From assembly GCF_009363095.1 (NCBI RefSeq), contig NZ_CP045295.1, positions 62,001 to 126,000 of the forward strand: a stretch of DNA of 64,000 nt. The letters run 5' to 3'. Under the pieces are notes generated by a model. The model saw only the letters and a program-made list of their open reading frames with translations, had not been told where the DNA came from and made no database searches. The position numbers and the translations under genes were made by a program. Position 1 is the stretch's first letter; the number at the start of each line of letters is the position of its first letter. Positions 1-9,555 of this stretch are shown piece by piece. The stretch comes from Paenibacillus cellulositrophicus (GTDB lineage: Bacteria > Bacillota > Bacilli > Paenibacillales > Paenibacillaceae).

Positions 1-1498
1 ATACGCTCCCTTTATGGTGGGGACCGAGTCCATGGAAGGCATGGCGCACGGCATTTTCGACCAAGGGCTGCAGCGTAAACGGCGGTATCTCCAAATTCGC
101 AAGTTCCGGTTCGATATCGAATGTCATCTCAAATTTATCAGGGAAGCGCGCCTTCTCCAACGTCAAGTAGGCTTCCACATGCCTCAGCTCCTGGCTGAGC
201 GGGATCAGGATCTGCCGTGCGCCATGAAGGTTGCTGCGGAAAAAGACTCCGAGCTGAATGAGCAGCTCCCGTGCTTTGTCCGGATCGGTCCGGCACAGCG
301 CTGAAATTGTATTGATCGCGTTAAACAGAAAATGGGGATGCACCTGCGCCTGAAGTGCTTTGACTTCGGCATCCCTCAGCAGCCTGCTCTGCATCTCCGC
401 CTCGGCCAGCTCAAGCTGCGTGGAGAACAAGCGGCCGAGGCCTTCCGCCATTTCCCGCTGAACACGGTCCAGCCGGTCCGGGTTCGTATAATAAAGCTTC
501 AGCGTCCCGACAGTGGCGCTCCGAACCTGCAGCGGAAGCACGATCGCAGCCTGCAGGCTGCAGCCATCATGGAAGCATTGTATGTCTTCCTTCGATGTCG
601 CAACAGACATTCGTCCCTGTTCCAGTACAGACCGGGTAAGCTGTGTCGCCAGGCTGTGGAGCGGGACATGATGGTCCGAGCCGGCACCTACATGCGTAAG
701 CACCTGCTCCCGATCCGTGATCGAGATCGCATCCGCATCAGTGGCCTCCAGAATGACGCTTGCCGCTTCCCGGCACGATGCCGGGTTCAGGCCCTGACGG
801 AAAAAGGGCAGCGTCCGGTCGGCAATATGAAGCACCTGGTTGGTCTGCAGAGCGCGAGTCCGCTCCTCCTCCTGCAGGATAGACTGAATGATCAGCATAA
901 ACATCAGGGTGCCAAATCCGTTCATGACGATCATCGGCAGGGCGATGACCGAAACCAACTGAACTGCGGCGTCGAAAGGGCGGGCTACTAGCAAAATAAT
1001 CCCCATCTGTATGCATTCCATCAGGATTCCGATGGCAACCGCACGCCATGGCGCGCCGGGATCGGACCTCCGGAACCGCCTGCCGATCCAGCCGGTGACC
1101 AAACCTGCGAGTATGGTAGATATAGAGCAGGCGGCAGCCGTATATCCGCCAAGCGTCAGCCGATGGAGACCGGCGATCAGCCCGGCCCCAAGTCCGACCA
1201 GCGGTCCGCCAAGCAAACCGCCGATGGCCACGCCCATAATCCGCGTATTGGCCAGTGCACTGTCAACCTGCACGCCGGCCTGCCAGATTTCGGAGCCGAT
1301 GGCACCTCCATGAATTTCTACACCGGTATAGTTACTGATCATGCCGAACACGCCAAAAATGACGATCAGCAGCAGCTTCGCGGGAAGCCGATCCTCATGA
1401 TGCAGCGTCTGGCGGAACGACGTCATCCTGGACAGCAGAAAGGCGACGATAATCAGGATGCCGACTCTTTCCAGCATAAGAGGCAATAAATAGAACAT
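1..1498 (-). CDS. LytS-type sensor histidine kinase (3' end beyond window)
   Basis: This is a membrane sensor kinase of the LytS/BtsS type, which phosphorylates a LytTR-type response regulator. The reading frame is open from the ATG at 1498 to the window edge. The N-terminal ~200 residues hold several hydrophobic segments of the 5TM-5TMR LYT sensor kind (for example GLLGGPLVGLGAGLIAGLH). A GAF-like region follows, then the phosphoacceptor motif AQVHPHFLFNAINT near residue 365 and the start of the ATPase domain (PLVENAVRHAF). A GGAGG at about 1509-1513 sits 10 bases before the ATG. The partner regulator would lie downstream, left of the window. The catalytic G-boxes are cut off. The family is secure; the signal sensed is not known. 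Confidence 0.9.
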   Translation of the reverse strand, partial: MFYLLPLMLERVGILIIVAFLLSRMTSFRQTLHHEDRLPAKLLLIVIFGVFGMISNYTGVEIHGGAIGSEIWQAGVQVDSALANTRIMGVAIGGLLGGPLVGLGAGLIAGLHRLTLGGYTAAACSISTILAGLVTGWIGRRFRRSDPGAPWRAVAIGILMECIQMGIILLVARPFDAAVQLVSVIALPMIVMNGFGTLMFMLIIQSILQEEERTRALQTNQVLHIADRTLPFFRQGLNPASCREAASVILEATDADAISITDREQVLTHVGAGSDHHVPLHSLATQLTRSVLEQGRMSVATSKEDIQCFHDGCSLQAAIVLPLQVRSATVGTLKLYYTNPDRLDRVQREMAEGLGRLFSTQLELAEAEMQSRLLRDAEVKALQAQVHPHFLFNAINTISALCRTDPDKARELLIQLGVFFRSNLHGARQILIPLSQELRHVEAYLTLEKARFPDKFEMTFDIEPELANLEIPPFTLQPLVENAVRHAFHGLGPHHKGSV

Positions 1499-1938
1499 GT
1501 CAGCATCATCCTCCGCAATCGTTCGTTGTTCGTTGATTTACCCGCGGAGCTAGTATAATCGGAAATTGCAGCGTTTTCAATCAGTGCTGTTTCGACAGAT
1601 TGCCTCAATCATTTAACGGCATGAACGACATAGAGGGACATCAGCGGATGTCGAACCTATGAACATTTTGCGATTACCCAAGAAATAATTTGATCGTTCG
1701 GAGCGCGGATTACCCGTTTGGGTAGAGCTTCATTGGGTAGGGCTTCATCATCTCATTTGCCACCGTTTATGCGAAGAAGAACATGAAGCCTAGGCGGCAT
1801 ATGGAGTAGTCAGGGCAACCAGTAAGCGCAACATCTCACCGAACTTAACCGTCTGACCTTAATGGGCTAGCTTAAGTAGAAGCTTACCGGAATATTTCCT
1901 AAAGTCGTCCAAGACATTTGTACACCAGAGGCGTTATG
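1499..1938. other. Intergenic, no gene seen
   Basis: No supported gene lies here. A short direct repeat, GGGTAGAGCTTCAT then GGGTAGGGCTTCAT, occurs around 1720-1750. The sequence otherwise carries stop codons in all frames and no convincing ribosome binding site. Confidence 0.5.
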
Positions 1939-2160
1939 TTATTGTGTGTGAACCAGCGACGTCATGAATCCAGCCTGCTTCAGCTGCAGAGAGAACGAAT
2001 CCCAATACAATAGCGCTAGAACTTCAAGTGATCTTTGGTATACAAGATGATGTTTGTATGCATCATTCCGGAAGCACCATTGGCTGTGTAGATCACCAAG
2101 ATGCTCAACGTCCACAGCAGCAGGCCCACGGCCTAGCTCGGCCCAGCGTTCGAAGGTCAT
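1939..2160 (-). CDS. Hypothetical protein, possibly a C-terminal remnant
   Basis: The 73-residue frame has a protein-like composition rich in W, H and L (for example DVEHLGDLHSQWCF). The same frame stays open for about 30 more codons upstream of the ATG before a stop near 2250, reading PYRSFPWKPVIYRPWIIDTT, so the fragment may be the end of a longer lost gene. No ribosome binding site is visible before the ATG. I do not recognise the family. It may equally be a chance frame. Confidence 0.3.
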   Translation of the reverse strand: MTFERWAELGRGPAAVDVEHLGDLHSQWCFRNDAYKHHLVYQRSLEVLALLYWDSFSLQLKQAGFMTSLVHTQ

Positions 2161-2315
2161 CAGCAGAAACCCGGTTGTATCGATGATCCACGGTCGGTAA
2201 ATGACCGGTTTCCAGGGAAATGAACGGTATGGGAGAGAACATCATTCCGCGTACATAGACATGACGAGCGAAGATTATGTAAGATCATACATAGAAGGGC
2301 AGCGCCAGTTCATAC

Positions 2316-2427
2316 ATTTCCTCCGGAGCCGGGATGGCGATGGATGCAAGAAAGCATCATGAGGAGTGTGTTATTTCCTCCGGAGCCAGGATGGCGACGG
2401 ATACAAGAAAGCATCAAGTAAGAAGTG
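2316..2427. repeat. Tandem duplication, period 57 bp, two copies
   Basis: A unit beginning ATTTCCTCCGGAGCC and ending in GAGGAGTGT or AGAAGTGT is present twice in tandem, at 2316-2369 and 2373-2427. The copies differ at a handful of positions. It lies in the noncoding space upstream of the SgrR-like gene. Each unit contains the inverted repeat CTCCGGAG. Confidence 0.8.
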
Positions 2428-2600
2428 TTCCATAAGAATAGTAGGCGCCCGGACCTTGCCGGGGCTCTGCCGAAAACATGTTTCAATACCTCCTCTTTAC
2501 GTTTCATACAAGTCAAATTATAATTTTGAAAAAGGCGAAGGGAAAGGCGAAAGCTACAAGCTTATTTTTCACCTTTTCATGGCAAAGGAGGGGAATTCAT

Positions 2601-4388
2601 ATGGACGTTGTCCATTACTACAATAAACTGAATCAACACTTTGCTTCCGAGCCCCGAGGCTCCTCGATCCAGGTGACGATGCAGGAGCTGGAGGACATAT
2701 GGGAATGCACCCGGCGAAATGCACAGCTGCTCGTTCAGAAAATGAAGGAACTGGGGCTTATTGATTGGCAGAGCGGTTTGGGTCGGGGCAATACGTCGCG
2801 GCTCGTTCTGGTTGCCGATGCACAGGAGCTGCTACTGGACAAAGCCAAAGAACTGGCTTTAAAAGGACATGTCGGCGAGGCGTTCGGGCTGCTGCATGCG
2901 CATACGGACCCCCTGGCCGAATCCCAATTTTCCGATTGGCTGGCCGGGCAGTTTGGTGCACAGAAGGCTTCCGACCATAAGGACATTCTCCGTTTCCCGT
3001 TTTACCGACCGGTGCTCGATCTCGAGCCGCTGTTCGTCATTCGCCGCACGGAGACCCACCTGATTCGACAGATTTTGAACACGCTGGTGGAGTTCGACAC
3101 GACCGGTCATGTGATCAAGCCGGGGCTCGCCCATTACTGGGAATCGGATCGCGAGTACTCCGAATGGACCTTTTATTTGCGGAAAGGCGTGCTGTTTCAT
3201 CACGGGAAGGTGATGACGGCTGAAGACGTTCAATTTACGTTTCAGCGCTTTGGGCAGCTGAATCCGCCGGACTGGTTCATGGCGAATGTGGCAAGGGTTG
3301 AGGTCCTCAGCGATATCAGCGTACGTTTTCACCTAAGCGAACCTAACGCCCTTTTTCTGCATCTACTGGCTTCGGAACGCTTCTCCATCGTACCTAAGGA
3401 CCTGGACCGCATTGCGGCGACCCGGGATATACGGCGGATGCCGGTAGGTACAGGCCCATTTGTCATGAAGGAGAACAGCGACAACGGCATGATCCTCGAA
3501 GCGAACGAGCGGTATTTCCAGGGCCGGCCGATGATGGATCGCATCGAGATTTGGGTTTGGCCGAACTATTTGGAGCATCTGAAGCCCGACAGACTTCAGG
3601 AACGTGACACGCAGGTGCTCTATTTTGAACCGATAGGTAAGAAGAAAACGGGCACTTTGCTGACCCGGCTCGAAGAGGGCAGTACTTATCTGACTTTTAA
3701 TCTGTCGAGGGACGGAATACTTCATGACATGAAGCTTCGGGAGGCAATCCATTTAGCTATTAACCGCGAACAGATGGTCAAGGAGCTGGGAGGAAAGAGA
3801 GAACAGCCCTCCTCGGGCTTTAATCCGTATGACCATGACGAGGCGTACGGGCGGGGCGGGGAATTGATGCTCGCAAGAGCCTGCCTGGCCGAATCCGCCT
3901 ACCGTGGAGAAATGCTGACCCTGTACACTTACGAAATGACCAGTAACGAGCTGGATACCGAATGGATCCGTCGGGCCTGCGAAGACATCGGGGTGAAGAT
4001 GGAAGTCCATGTGATGCCGATCCGTGAGCTCACGAATCCATCCGTCTTTAAACAAGCCGATATGATTTATGCCGGAGAGGTACTCGGTAACGAGCCTTCC
4101 GTGTCTTTGATCGAAATGTACCGTTCCCATTACGGATATATCCGCAACCACTTGGACGATGCCGCGAGGGATGGGGTAGACCGGGCGCTGTCCGAGGTTC
4201 TGGCAGAACCGGATTACACCGTAAGAAGGATTTTGCTGAGGCGGATTGAAGATCAGTTAAAGAGAGACCATCATCTGTTATTTATGTACCACAGCATCCA
4301 CATCATCGGACATGATCAATCCTTAGGCGGCATCACCTTGGATACCTGGGGTAAAATCAACTACAAAGATGTGTGGGTCAAGCGCTGA
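2601..4388 (+). CDS. SgrR-like transcriptional regulator with solute-binding domain
   Basis: This is a predicted cytoplasmic DNA-binding regulator of 595 residues. Residues ~1-70 resemble the SgrR N-terminal winged helix (QELEDIWECTRRNAQLLVQ). Residues ~150-595 resemble the family 5 extracellular solute-binding domain (SBP_bac_5) used in peptide and nickel ABC import, here without a signal peptide. Characterised relatives such as enteric SgrR bind a small molecule through that domain and regulate transport genes. The start at 2601 has AAAGGAGGGG just upstream; an in-frame ATG at 2478 adds a low-complexity Lys/Phe extension without a binding site and is rejected. It lies upstream of an AraC regulator and an oligopeptide-type transporter, so control of those genes is a reasonable inference. 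Confidence 0.85.
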   Translation: MDVVHYYNKLNQHFASEPRGSSIQVTMQELEDIWECTRRNAQLLVQKMKELGLIDWQSGLGRGNTSRLVLVADAQELLLDKAKELALKGHVGEAFGLLHAHTDPLAESQFSDWLAGQFGAQKASDHKDILRFPFYRPVLDLEPLFVIRRTETHLIRQILNTLVEFDTTGHVIKPGLAHYWESDREYSEWTFYLRKGVLFHHGKVMTAEDVQFTFQRFGQLNPPDWFMANVARVEVLSDISVRFHLSEPNALFLHLLASERFSIVPKDLDRIAATRDIRRMPVGTGPFVMKENSDNGMILEANERYFQGRPMMDRIEIWVWPNYLEHLKPDRLQERDTQVLYFEPIGKKKTGTLLTRLEEGSTYLTFNLSRDGILHDMKLREAIHLAINREQMVKELGGKREQPSSGFNPYDHDEAYGRGGELMLARACLAESAYRGEMLTLYTYEMTSNELDTEWIRRACEDIGVKMEVHVMPIRELTNPSVFKQADMIYAGEVLGNEPSVSLIEMYRSHYGYIRNHLDDAARDGVDRALSEVLAEPDYTVRRILLRRIEDQLKRDHHLLFMYHSIHIIGHDQSLGGITLDTWGKINYKDVWVKR

Positions 4389-4563
4389 GATTGCAGGTGC
4401 ATGCAAGGCGTGACAGGCGTCAATGCATGTAGAGAACCCTTTTTTAAAGCTGGCAGGGGCCATTCGTCCCCATACTTCCGTCTGACATACAGTTTTTAGG
4501 GTATGTGTTATCGTAAGGCTACCGTTTTCAACCAATTTCATTCGAAAAGGATAGGGATCTCTG

Positions 4564-5403
4564 ATGGATATCGGATTTATGGACTGCATCGCGAACTTTC
4601 ATACAAATCCGAGCGACAAGGATAACAAGGAAGGAATATTTCAATCCCATTCCCACCTATCCGCCGAGATCACCCTCCTGGTGAGGGGCGAAGGCTTTTA
4701 TGCTGCAGGGGAACAGAACGTTGAAGTACTTCCCGGGGATCTTCTGTTAATTCCGGCGGATCTGAAGCACAGCTACGTCTGTATCAAAGCTTGGGAAGGT
4801 TATTCGTTGCACATCTATGATCAGAACCTTCCCCCTTACTGCCAGTACTTGTTGTCGCATGCGTTTTCGCAGCGTCCGGGTCCGATCCTGAAAGCCTCTT
4901 TGACCCCTGGCGCCGCAGAGCGTGCGTTAGCCGCCATGCACCAGATCGAGGAAGAATGCAGGCGGGAAGAGAATAGCGAATATTCCTATGATCTGCTTCG
5001 CAATGCTTTGGAGACACTGCTGCTGGCTTATCATACGGGAACTTGCGACCAAGCGACTGAAGCACCCTCGGAGCATCCTGAAGAGCAAATGATTCAGGAC
5101 GCGCTGAAGGAAATTCACCAGAATTACCATACATCGCTGAAGGTGTCGGATCTGGCGGCGAACCACTATTTGTCGGAAAGCATTTTCCGCAAAAAGTTTA
5201 CCGACCGCATCGGCATGTCACCTAAACAGTACATTATTTCCCTGCGGATTGACGAAGCCAAGCGGCTGCTGCACACCTCGCGCAAGCCCGTTGAATTTAT
5301 CGCCTCCGAAGTCGGCTTCAGCTCGTCCAGCCGTTTTCATGACTTATTCGTCAAGCATGTGGGCATGACGCCGATGGAATGGAGGCGCAGCGGGGAAAGT
5401 TAA
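4564..5403 (+). CDS. AraC family transcriptional regulator
   Basis: This is a 279-residue regulator. The N-terminal half has a cupin-like sensor pattern (HSHLSAEITLLVRGEG, then LPGDLLLIPADLKHSY). The C-terminal ~100 residues hold the two helix-turn-helix motifs of AraC proteins, ending in EVGFSSSSRFHDLFVKHVGM. It lies between the SgrR-like gene and the ABC importer on the same strand and is followed by a terminator-like hairpin, so it is probably transcribed separately from the importer. Control of the downstream transporter is inferred from position. Confidence 0.9.
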   Translation: MDIGFMDCIANFHTNPSDKDNKEGIFQSHSHLSAEITLLVRGEGFYAAGEQNVEVLPGDLLLIPADLKHSYVCIKAWEGYSLHIYDQNLPPYCQYLLSHAFSQRPGPILKASLTPGAAERALAAMHQIEEECRREENSEYSYDLLRNALETLLLAYHTGTCDQATEAPSEHPEEQMIQDALKEIHQNYHTSLKVSDLAANHYLSESIFRKKFTDRIGMSPKQYIISLRIDEAKRLLHTSRKPVEFIASEVGFSSSSRFHDLFVKHVGMTPMEWRRSGES

Positions 5404-5420
5404 TGCTGTGAATAACTCGG

Positions 5421-5446
5421 AAGGTCCTTGTCCAAAGGGCCTTTTT
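5421..5446 (+). terminator. Rho-independent terminator after the AraC gene
   Basis: The stem AAGGTCC / GGGCCTT (one G-T pair) with a nine-base loop is followed by a run of five T residues. It lies 18 bases after the AraC stop codon. Confidence 0.75.
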
Positions 5447-5504
5447 GCGTTAACAGGGGCTGTGCCAGCCGTTTGCTGGCATCTGGTAAAGAATGAATAT
5501 AAAA

Positions 5505-5523
5505 GTTTTCGACCGTCGAAAAC
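5505..5523. promoter_or_regulatory. Palindromic operator candidate upstream of the importer
   Basis: GTTTTCGA, three bases, then its reverse complement TCGAAAAC form a perfect 8+8 inverted repeat. It lies about 130 bp before the binding-protein gene and upstream of a TATAAT hexamer at 5593-5598. The two local regulators (SgrR-like, AraC-like) are the obvious candidate binders, but this is inference. Confidence 0.45.
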
Positions 5524-5553
5524 GAAACGATTCTATACATTTTCGGGAGAGTA

Positions 5554-5567
5554 TGTAAGCGTTTTTA
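5554..5567 (+). promoter_or_regulatory. Candidate CcpA cre site
   Basis: TGTAAGCGTTTTTA matches the catabolite-responsive element consensus TGWAANCGNTNWCA at 12 or 13 of 14 positions. It lies just upstream of the likely promoter of the ABC importer (TATAAT at 5593-5598; no well-spaced -35 is evident). Catabolite control of the importer is inferred only from this match. Confidence 0.4.
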
Positions 5568-5655
5568 TGAACTTGATTCTGAAATCGTTCGCTATAATAG
5601 GGAATACTCCAGGAGCCAATCTTCTGGAGAAGATAACCTAGACGGGAGGAACTGC

Positions 5656-7629
5656 ATGAACCTCTTGAGCGGACGCAAAAGATTATCAGGCCTTTGTTTA
5701 AGCATTGTGCTCGGAGCCGTAATGATCGTCTCAGGCTGCGGCACCTCAGCTCCCGGCCTGGTGGACCGGCTCAGCGCCGGCGAAGTGAAAGATATGCAGC
5801 AGCCGATTCCGGATGCGCAGATCAAGTACAACAAGGACAAGATTTTCCACGTCTTGGGCGGATGGCCCAAGCCCCCGCTGTACCAAGGCAACCCGTTCGG
5901 CTCCGGAGGAACCGGGGATACGAACAACCGCTACATGTTTGAGGGCCTCTTCTTCTTTATCCGGTCAATGAACAATGTGTACAACCGGCTGGCGGAATCC
6001 TCCGAGGATACCGAGCAAACGACGACCGTACATCTGCATCAGAACGTAAAGTGGCATGACGGAGCCCCTTTTACCAGTAAAGATGTATGGGCGTACTACC
6101 GGCTGAACAACGGGGCCGAAGTGACGAAGTATTTGACTTCGATCGAAACCCCTGATGACTACACCATTGTTTTTCACTGGATGAACCCTGCGCCGTATCC
6201 CGAACTCAGAAAGCTGCTCCTCGCCCAGGATCTCCAGGGCCAAATCCCTTACCACATCTACAAGAAATACGTGGATAAGGCCGACGCTTTGCTGAAAGAA
6301 GCGAAACCGCTTACAGACAAATCCAAGGACGGACCGTTCAACTTGGATATTACGGATGAGCTCAGCAAAAAAATTGCCCTGAACTGGAATGAATTCACCC
6401 GTGCGGGCCCGAAAATTCCGGTCGGCACCGGACCGTATAAGTTTGAAAAAGTGACGACGACCGATATGCTGTTGGATAAGTTTGAAGATTACTGGAGACC
6501 CGATGCGGTCCATTTTGACAAGATCTGGATCAAAAACGTACCGGAGCTCTCGGCCCAATACGCTCTCGTCAAAGCAGGCAAGCTCGACTGGTACGACGGC
6601 ACCCCGCCGAAGGACATCCTCGAATCGCTGCTGAAGCAGAACAAAGATCTGGTTCACTACCGGATGTATGATCCGGCGAGCGTGGGGCTGATGTACAACA
6701 TCCGCAACAAGCCGTTCGACAACCTCAAATTCCGGCAGGCGCTGACCTATGTGCTGGATAAGAAAAAGCTGCGTGAAATCGGCAACTTTTACGGCCAGGA
6801 ATACCCGAAAATTTCGATGACGGGCATCATGCCTTCGTCACTCGAAAAAGAAGTCGACAAATCCGTCCTTGATCAGATGACCGATTATACGACGAACCTG
6901 GATAAGGCGGCCGAGCTGCTGAAGGAGATCGGCTGGACCAAAGGATCCGATGGTTTATGGCGCGATCCTGACGGTAAGGTGCCTTCCTTCATCATCGGAG
7001 CGCCGAACAACTGGGCACCAGGCGTGAACTCGGCGCAAATCGCCGCGGAGCAGTTCACCAAATTCGGTATACCTACGAAGCTGAAGGCGGTGGACAGCAC
7101 TATCTATTTCTCGAACGCCGACAAGGGACAATACGATATGTCCATGGACTGGGTTGACGTGTCCTGGGGCTTCCAGAATCCGTGGAGCTCGATGCGGGTG
7201 CTGTTCTGGCAGGGAACGAAAACGAAGGTCGGCTTCCCGAACGTCAAGAAGAAAGACGCGGACGGCAACGAAGTCGATACCGGCAAACTCGATCTGAAGC
7301 TGAAGGGCATTGACGGGAAAGTATACGATATCGACAAGGAGATGAAGCGGTTCCCTTATGTTCAGGACGAACAGGAGCGCCGCAAAATCATCGACAACTT
7401 GGCCTGGATCGCCAACGAAAACTGCTGGGGCGTGAACTTCTTCCAGAACGCCACAGGCGCCTGGCTGAATACCAAAACGATGTCCGGGAACTTCCCGATG
7501 ATGGACCAAATCGTTCAATACAACCGGGATATGCCGCTCGCTACCGATCCGGATGAGCAGCTGGCCATCACCCACCTGAACCACGGCTTCAACTCAACGT
7601 ACATGCCGGAAGAGTATTGGCCGAGATAA
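5656..7629 (+). CDS. Peptide/nickel-type ABC transporter substrate-binding lipoprotein
   Basis: This 657-residue protein begins with a lipoprotein signal peptide (LGAVMIVSGCG, lipobox Cys near residue 28), so it is anchored to the outer face of the membrane. The body matches the SBP_bac_5 family: KWHDGAPFTSKDVWAYYRL and VGTGPYKFEKV are typical segments. It delivers its ligand to the two permeases encoded just downstream. A GGGAGG lies 7 bases before the ATG. It is longer than the usual ~540 residues, with an insertion around residues 210-250. The ligand cannot be told from sequence; peptides are typical of the family, but some members bind oligosaccharides or nickel. Confidence 0.92.
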   Translation: MNLLSGRKRLSGLCLSIVLGAVMIVSGCGTSAPGLVDRLSAGEVKDMQQPIPDAQIKYNKDKIFHVLGGWPKPPLYQGNPFGSGGTGDTNNRYMFEGLFFFIRSMNNVYNRLAESSEDTEQTTTVHLHQNVKWHDGAPFTSKDVWAYYRLNNGAEVTKYLTSIETPDDYTIVFHWMNPAPYPELRKLLLAQDLQGQIPYHIYKKYVDKADALLKEAKPLTDKSKDGPFNLDITDELSKKIALNWNEFTRAGPKIPVGTGPYKFEKVTTTDMLLDKFEDYWRPDAVHFDKIWIKNVPELSAQYALVKAGKLDWYDGTPPKDILESLLKQNKDLVHYRMYDPASVGLMYNIRNKPFDNLKFRQALTYVLDKKKLREIGNFYGQEYPKISMTGIMPSSLEKEVDKSVLDQMTDYTTNLDKAAELLKEIGWTKGSDGLWRDPDGKVPSFIIGAPNNWAPGVNSAQIAAEQFTKFGIPTKLKAVDSTIYFSNADKGQYDMSMDWVDVSWGFQNPWSSMRVLFWQGTKTKVGFPNVKKKDADGNEVDTGKLDLKLKGIDGKVYDIDKEMKRFPYVQDEQERRKIIDNLAWIANENCWGVNFFQNATGAWLNTKTMSGNFPMMDQIVQYNRDMPLATDPDEQLAITHLNHGFNSTYMPEEYWPR

Positions 7630-7668
7630 TGGCCGCACAAGCCGGATAAACACTTGGAGGTGACAGGA

Positions 7669-8670
7669 ATGAGCCTGAAAGGGGTCTTAAAAAGAATCGG
7701 TGTTTCCCTGATCACGGTCTTCCTCGCGATGCTGCTTACGTTTTTCCTGCTGCGGATGACGCCCGGCAGTGCGATCGATACGTGGGCGAGGGACTTTGCC
7801 ACCCAGCGCGGGATGAGTCTCGAGGAAGCGTACCGTCAGATTACGGCCATGATCAATTATAATCCGAAGGAGCCGATCTTCACCCAGCTGGGACGGTACC
7901 TGGGAGGACTGCTGCACGGCAATCTGGGCATGTCCATGATCTATCAGAACGTTTCGGTAAACGAAATTATCGCCAACGCGCTGCCTTGGACGCTGTTTGT
8001 GCTCAGCGTGTCGCTCGTTATCAGCTTCTTGATCGGCATTAACCTGGGCGCCATGATGGCGTTCAAGCGCAAGACAGTCCTGGATCCGATCATTTCGATC
8101 TATGCGATCCTGACGTCCTCGGTGCCTAATTTTATTGTCGGCATCCTGCTGCTGGTTATTTTCGCCTTTCAATTTGGCTGGTTCCCGGTCAACGGGGCTT
8201 ATGACCCGATCGTGGAGCCCGGCTTCAACCTTCCGTTTATCCTAAACGTGCTGTATCACGGCGCGCTGCCGATTCTGACTTACGTCATTACGACGATCGG
8301 CACATGGGCATTGACGATGAAGGGGAGCGCGGTCAACGTGCTGGGTGAGGATTATATCGTCGCCGCCAGCATCCGCGGGGTCTCCGAACGGACGCTGATG
8401 AGCCGTTACGTCAAGCGCAACGCCATGCTGCCGCTGATTACGACGCTGGCCGTCAATTTCGGCTTTATGCTCGGCGGATCGCCGCTGATCGAAAATGTGT
8501 TCAGTTATCCCGGTATGGGCTATTACATCGGGCAGGCAACACAGCAGCGCGACTATACTTTGATGCAGGGCTTGCTGCTCGTGACCAGCATCGCGGTCAT
8601 TCTGGCCAACCTGGCCTCGGACCTCATTTATGCCAAGCTGGATCCGCGCGTCAAGCTGGAGGAGGGCTGA
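7669..8670 (+). CDS. ABC transporter permease, DppB/OppB type
   Basis: This 333-residue integral membrane protein has an N-terminal membrane segment, a periplasmic-side loop and a cluster of further segments typical of BPD_transp_1 permeases, including the coupling-helix region EDYIVAASIRGVSERTLM. The start at the ATG at 7669 is chosen because GGAGG lies 8 bases upstream; a TTG at 7654 would overlap that site. It forms the translocation pore with the next gene's product. Confidence 0.93.
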   Translation: MSLKGVLKRIGVSLITVFLAMLLTFFLLRMTPGSAIDTWARDFATQRGMSLEEAYRQITAMINYNPKEPIFTQLGRYLGGLLHGNLGMSMIYQNVSVNEIIANALPWTLFVLSVSLVISFLIGINLGAMMAFKRKTVLDPIISIYAILTSSVPNFIVGILLLVIFAFQFGWFPVNGAYDPIVEPGFNLPFILNVLYHGALPILTYVITTIGTWALTMKGSAVNVLGEDYIVAASIRGVSERTLMSRYVKRNAMLPLITTLAVNFGFMLGGSPLIENVFSYPGMGYYIGQATQQRDYTLMQGLLLVTSIAVILANLASDLIYAKLDPRVKLEEG

Positions 8671-8673
8671 CGG

Positions 8674-9528
8674 ATGAGTCAAGGATTTATCGATTTCTGG
8701 CAGACGATGTACCGCAACAAGAAAGCGTTCTCAGGTATGATCATCCTGGCGATCTTCATCTTTATGGCCATCTTCGGGCCCATGATGGCCTCGCTGGACA
8801 TGACCGTCAACTTCGACGGCCGGTATAAGAGCCCGTCCTTCGCCCATTGGCTTGGCACCGACTACGGCGGCAGGGATACATTCCTGCAGCTGGTATACGG
8901 TTCCCGGGATGTGCTGTCGATCGGGCTGTTCGCCGCCCTGTTTACGCTGGTGCTCGGATTCGTGATTGGGGCGGTATCCGGCTTTGTCGGAGGCAAAACC
9001 GACACGGTGCTGATGTTCATCACCAACCTGTTTCTAACCGTTCCGAGCTTTCCCGTGCTGATGATCGTCGCCGCGCTCGTGCAGATCAAGAATCCGGTCA
9101 TGTTCTCCTTTATATTGGCGGCATGGTCATGGGCGCCGCTCGCAAGGGCGATCCGGTCCCAGCTGCTGTCGTTGAAAAACCGCGAATTTATTATCGCCTG
9201 CCGGATTATGGGCCTGAAAACGCCCTATATCTTATTCAGGGAGATTCTTCCAAACCTGACGCCGTATCTGGCGATCAACTTTATTATGGCGGCCCAAGGG
9301 GCCATCGTTGCCAGCGTCGGACTGATGATGCTCGGTCTTGCCCCATATTCCCCGACCAACTGGGGGATGATGATCCAGCTGGCCGTACAGAACACCGGCG
9401 GCATTTTCAACCCCAAAGGCTATATCTACCTGATCTCGCCGATCATGTGCCTTGGGCTGTTCCAAATGGCCTGCATCTTTTTCAGCAACGGGCTGGAAGA
9501 GGCGCTGAATCCGAGACTGAGATCGTAA
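8674..9528 (+). CDS. ABC transporter permease, DppC/OppC type
   Basis: This 284-residue membrane permease begins with the OppC N-terminal segment (FWQTMYRNKKAFSGMIILAI) and has the coupling motif REFIIACRIMGLKTPYILF. The gene starts three bases after the stop of the preceding permease gene, with its ribosome binding site GGAGGAGGG inside that gene's end. The two permeases are expected to pair as a heterodimer. Confidence 0.93.
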   Translation: MSQGFIDFWQTMYRNKKAFSGMIILAIFIFMAIFGPMMASLDMTVNFDGRYKSPSFAHWLGTDYGGRDTFLQLVYGSRDVLSIGLFAALFTLVLGFVIGAVSGFVGGKTDTVLMFITNLFLTVPSFPVLMIVAALVQIKNPVMFSFILAAWSWAPLARAIRSQLLSLKNREFIIACRIMGLKTPYILFREILPNLTPYLAINFIMAAQGAIVASVGLMMLGLAPYSPTNWGMMIQLAVQNTGGIFNPKGYIYLISPIMCLGLFQMACIFFSNGLEEALNPRLRS

Positions 9529-9555
9529 AGGCCGGCGATGAAGGAGGAGTAATTG

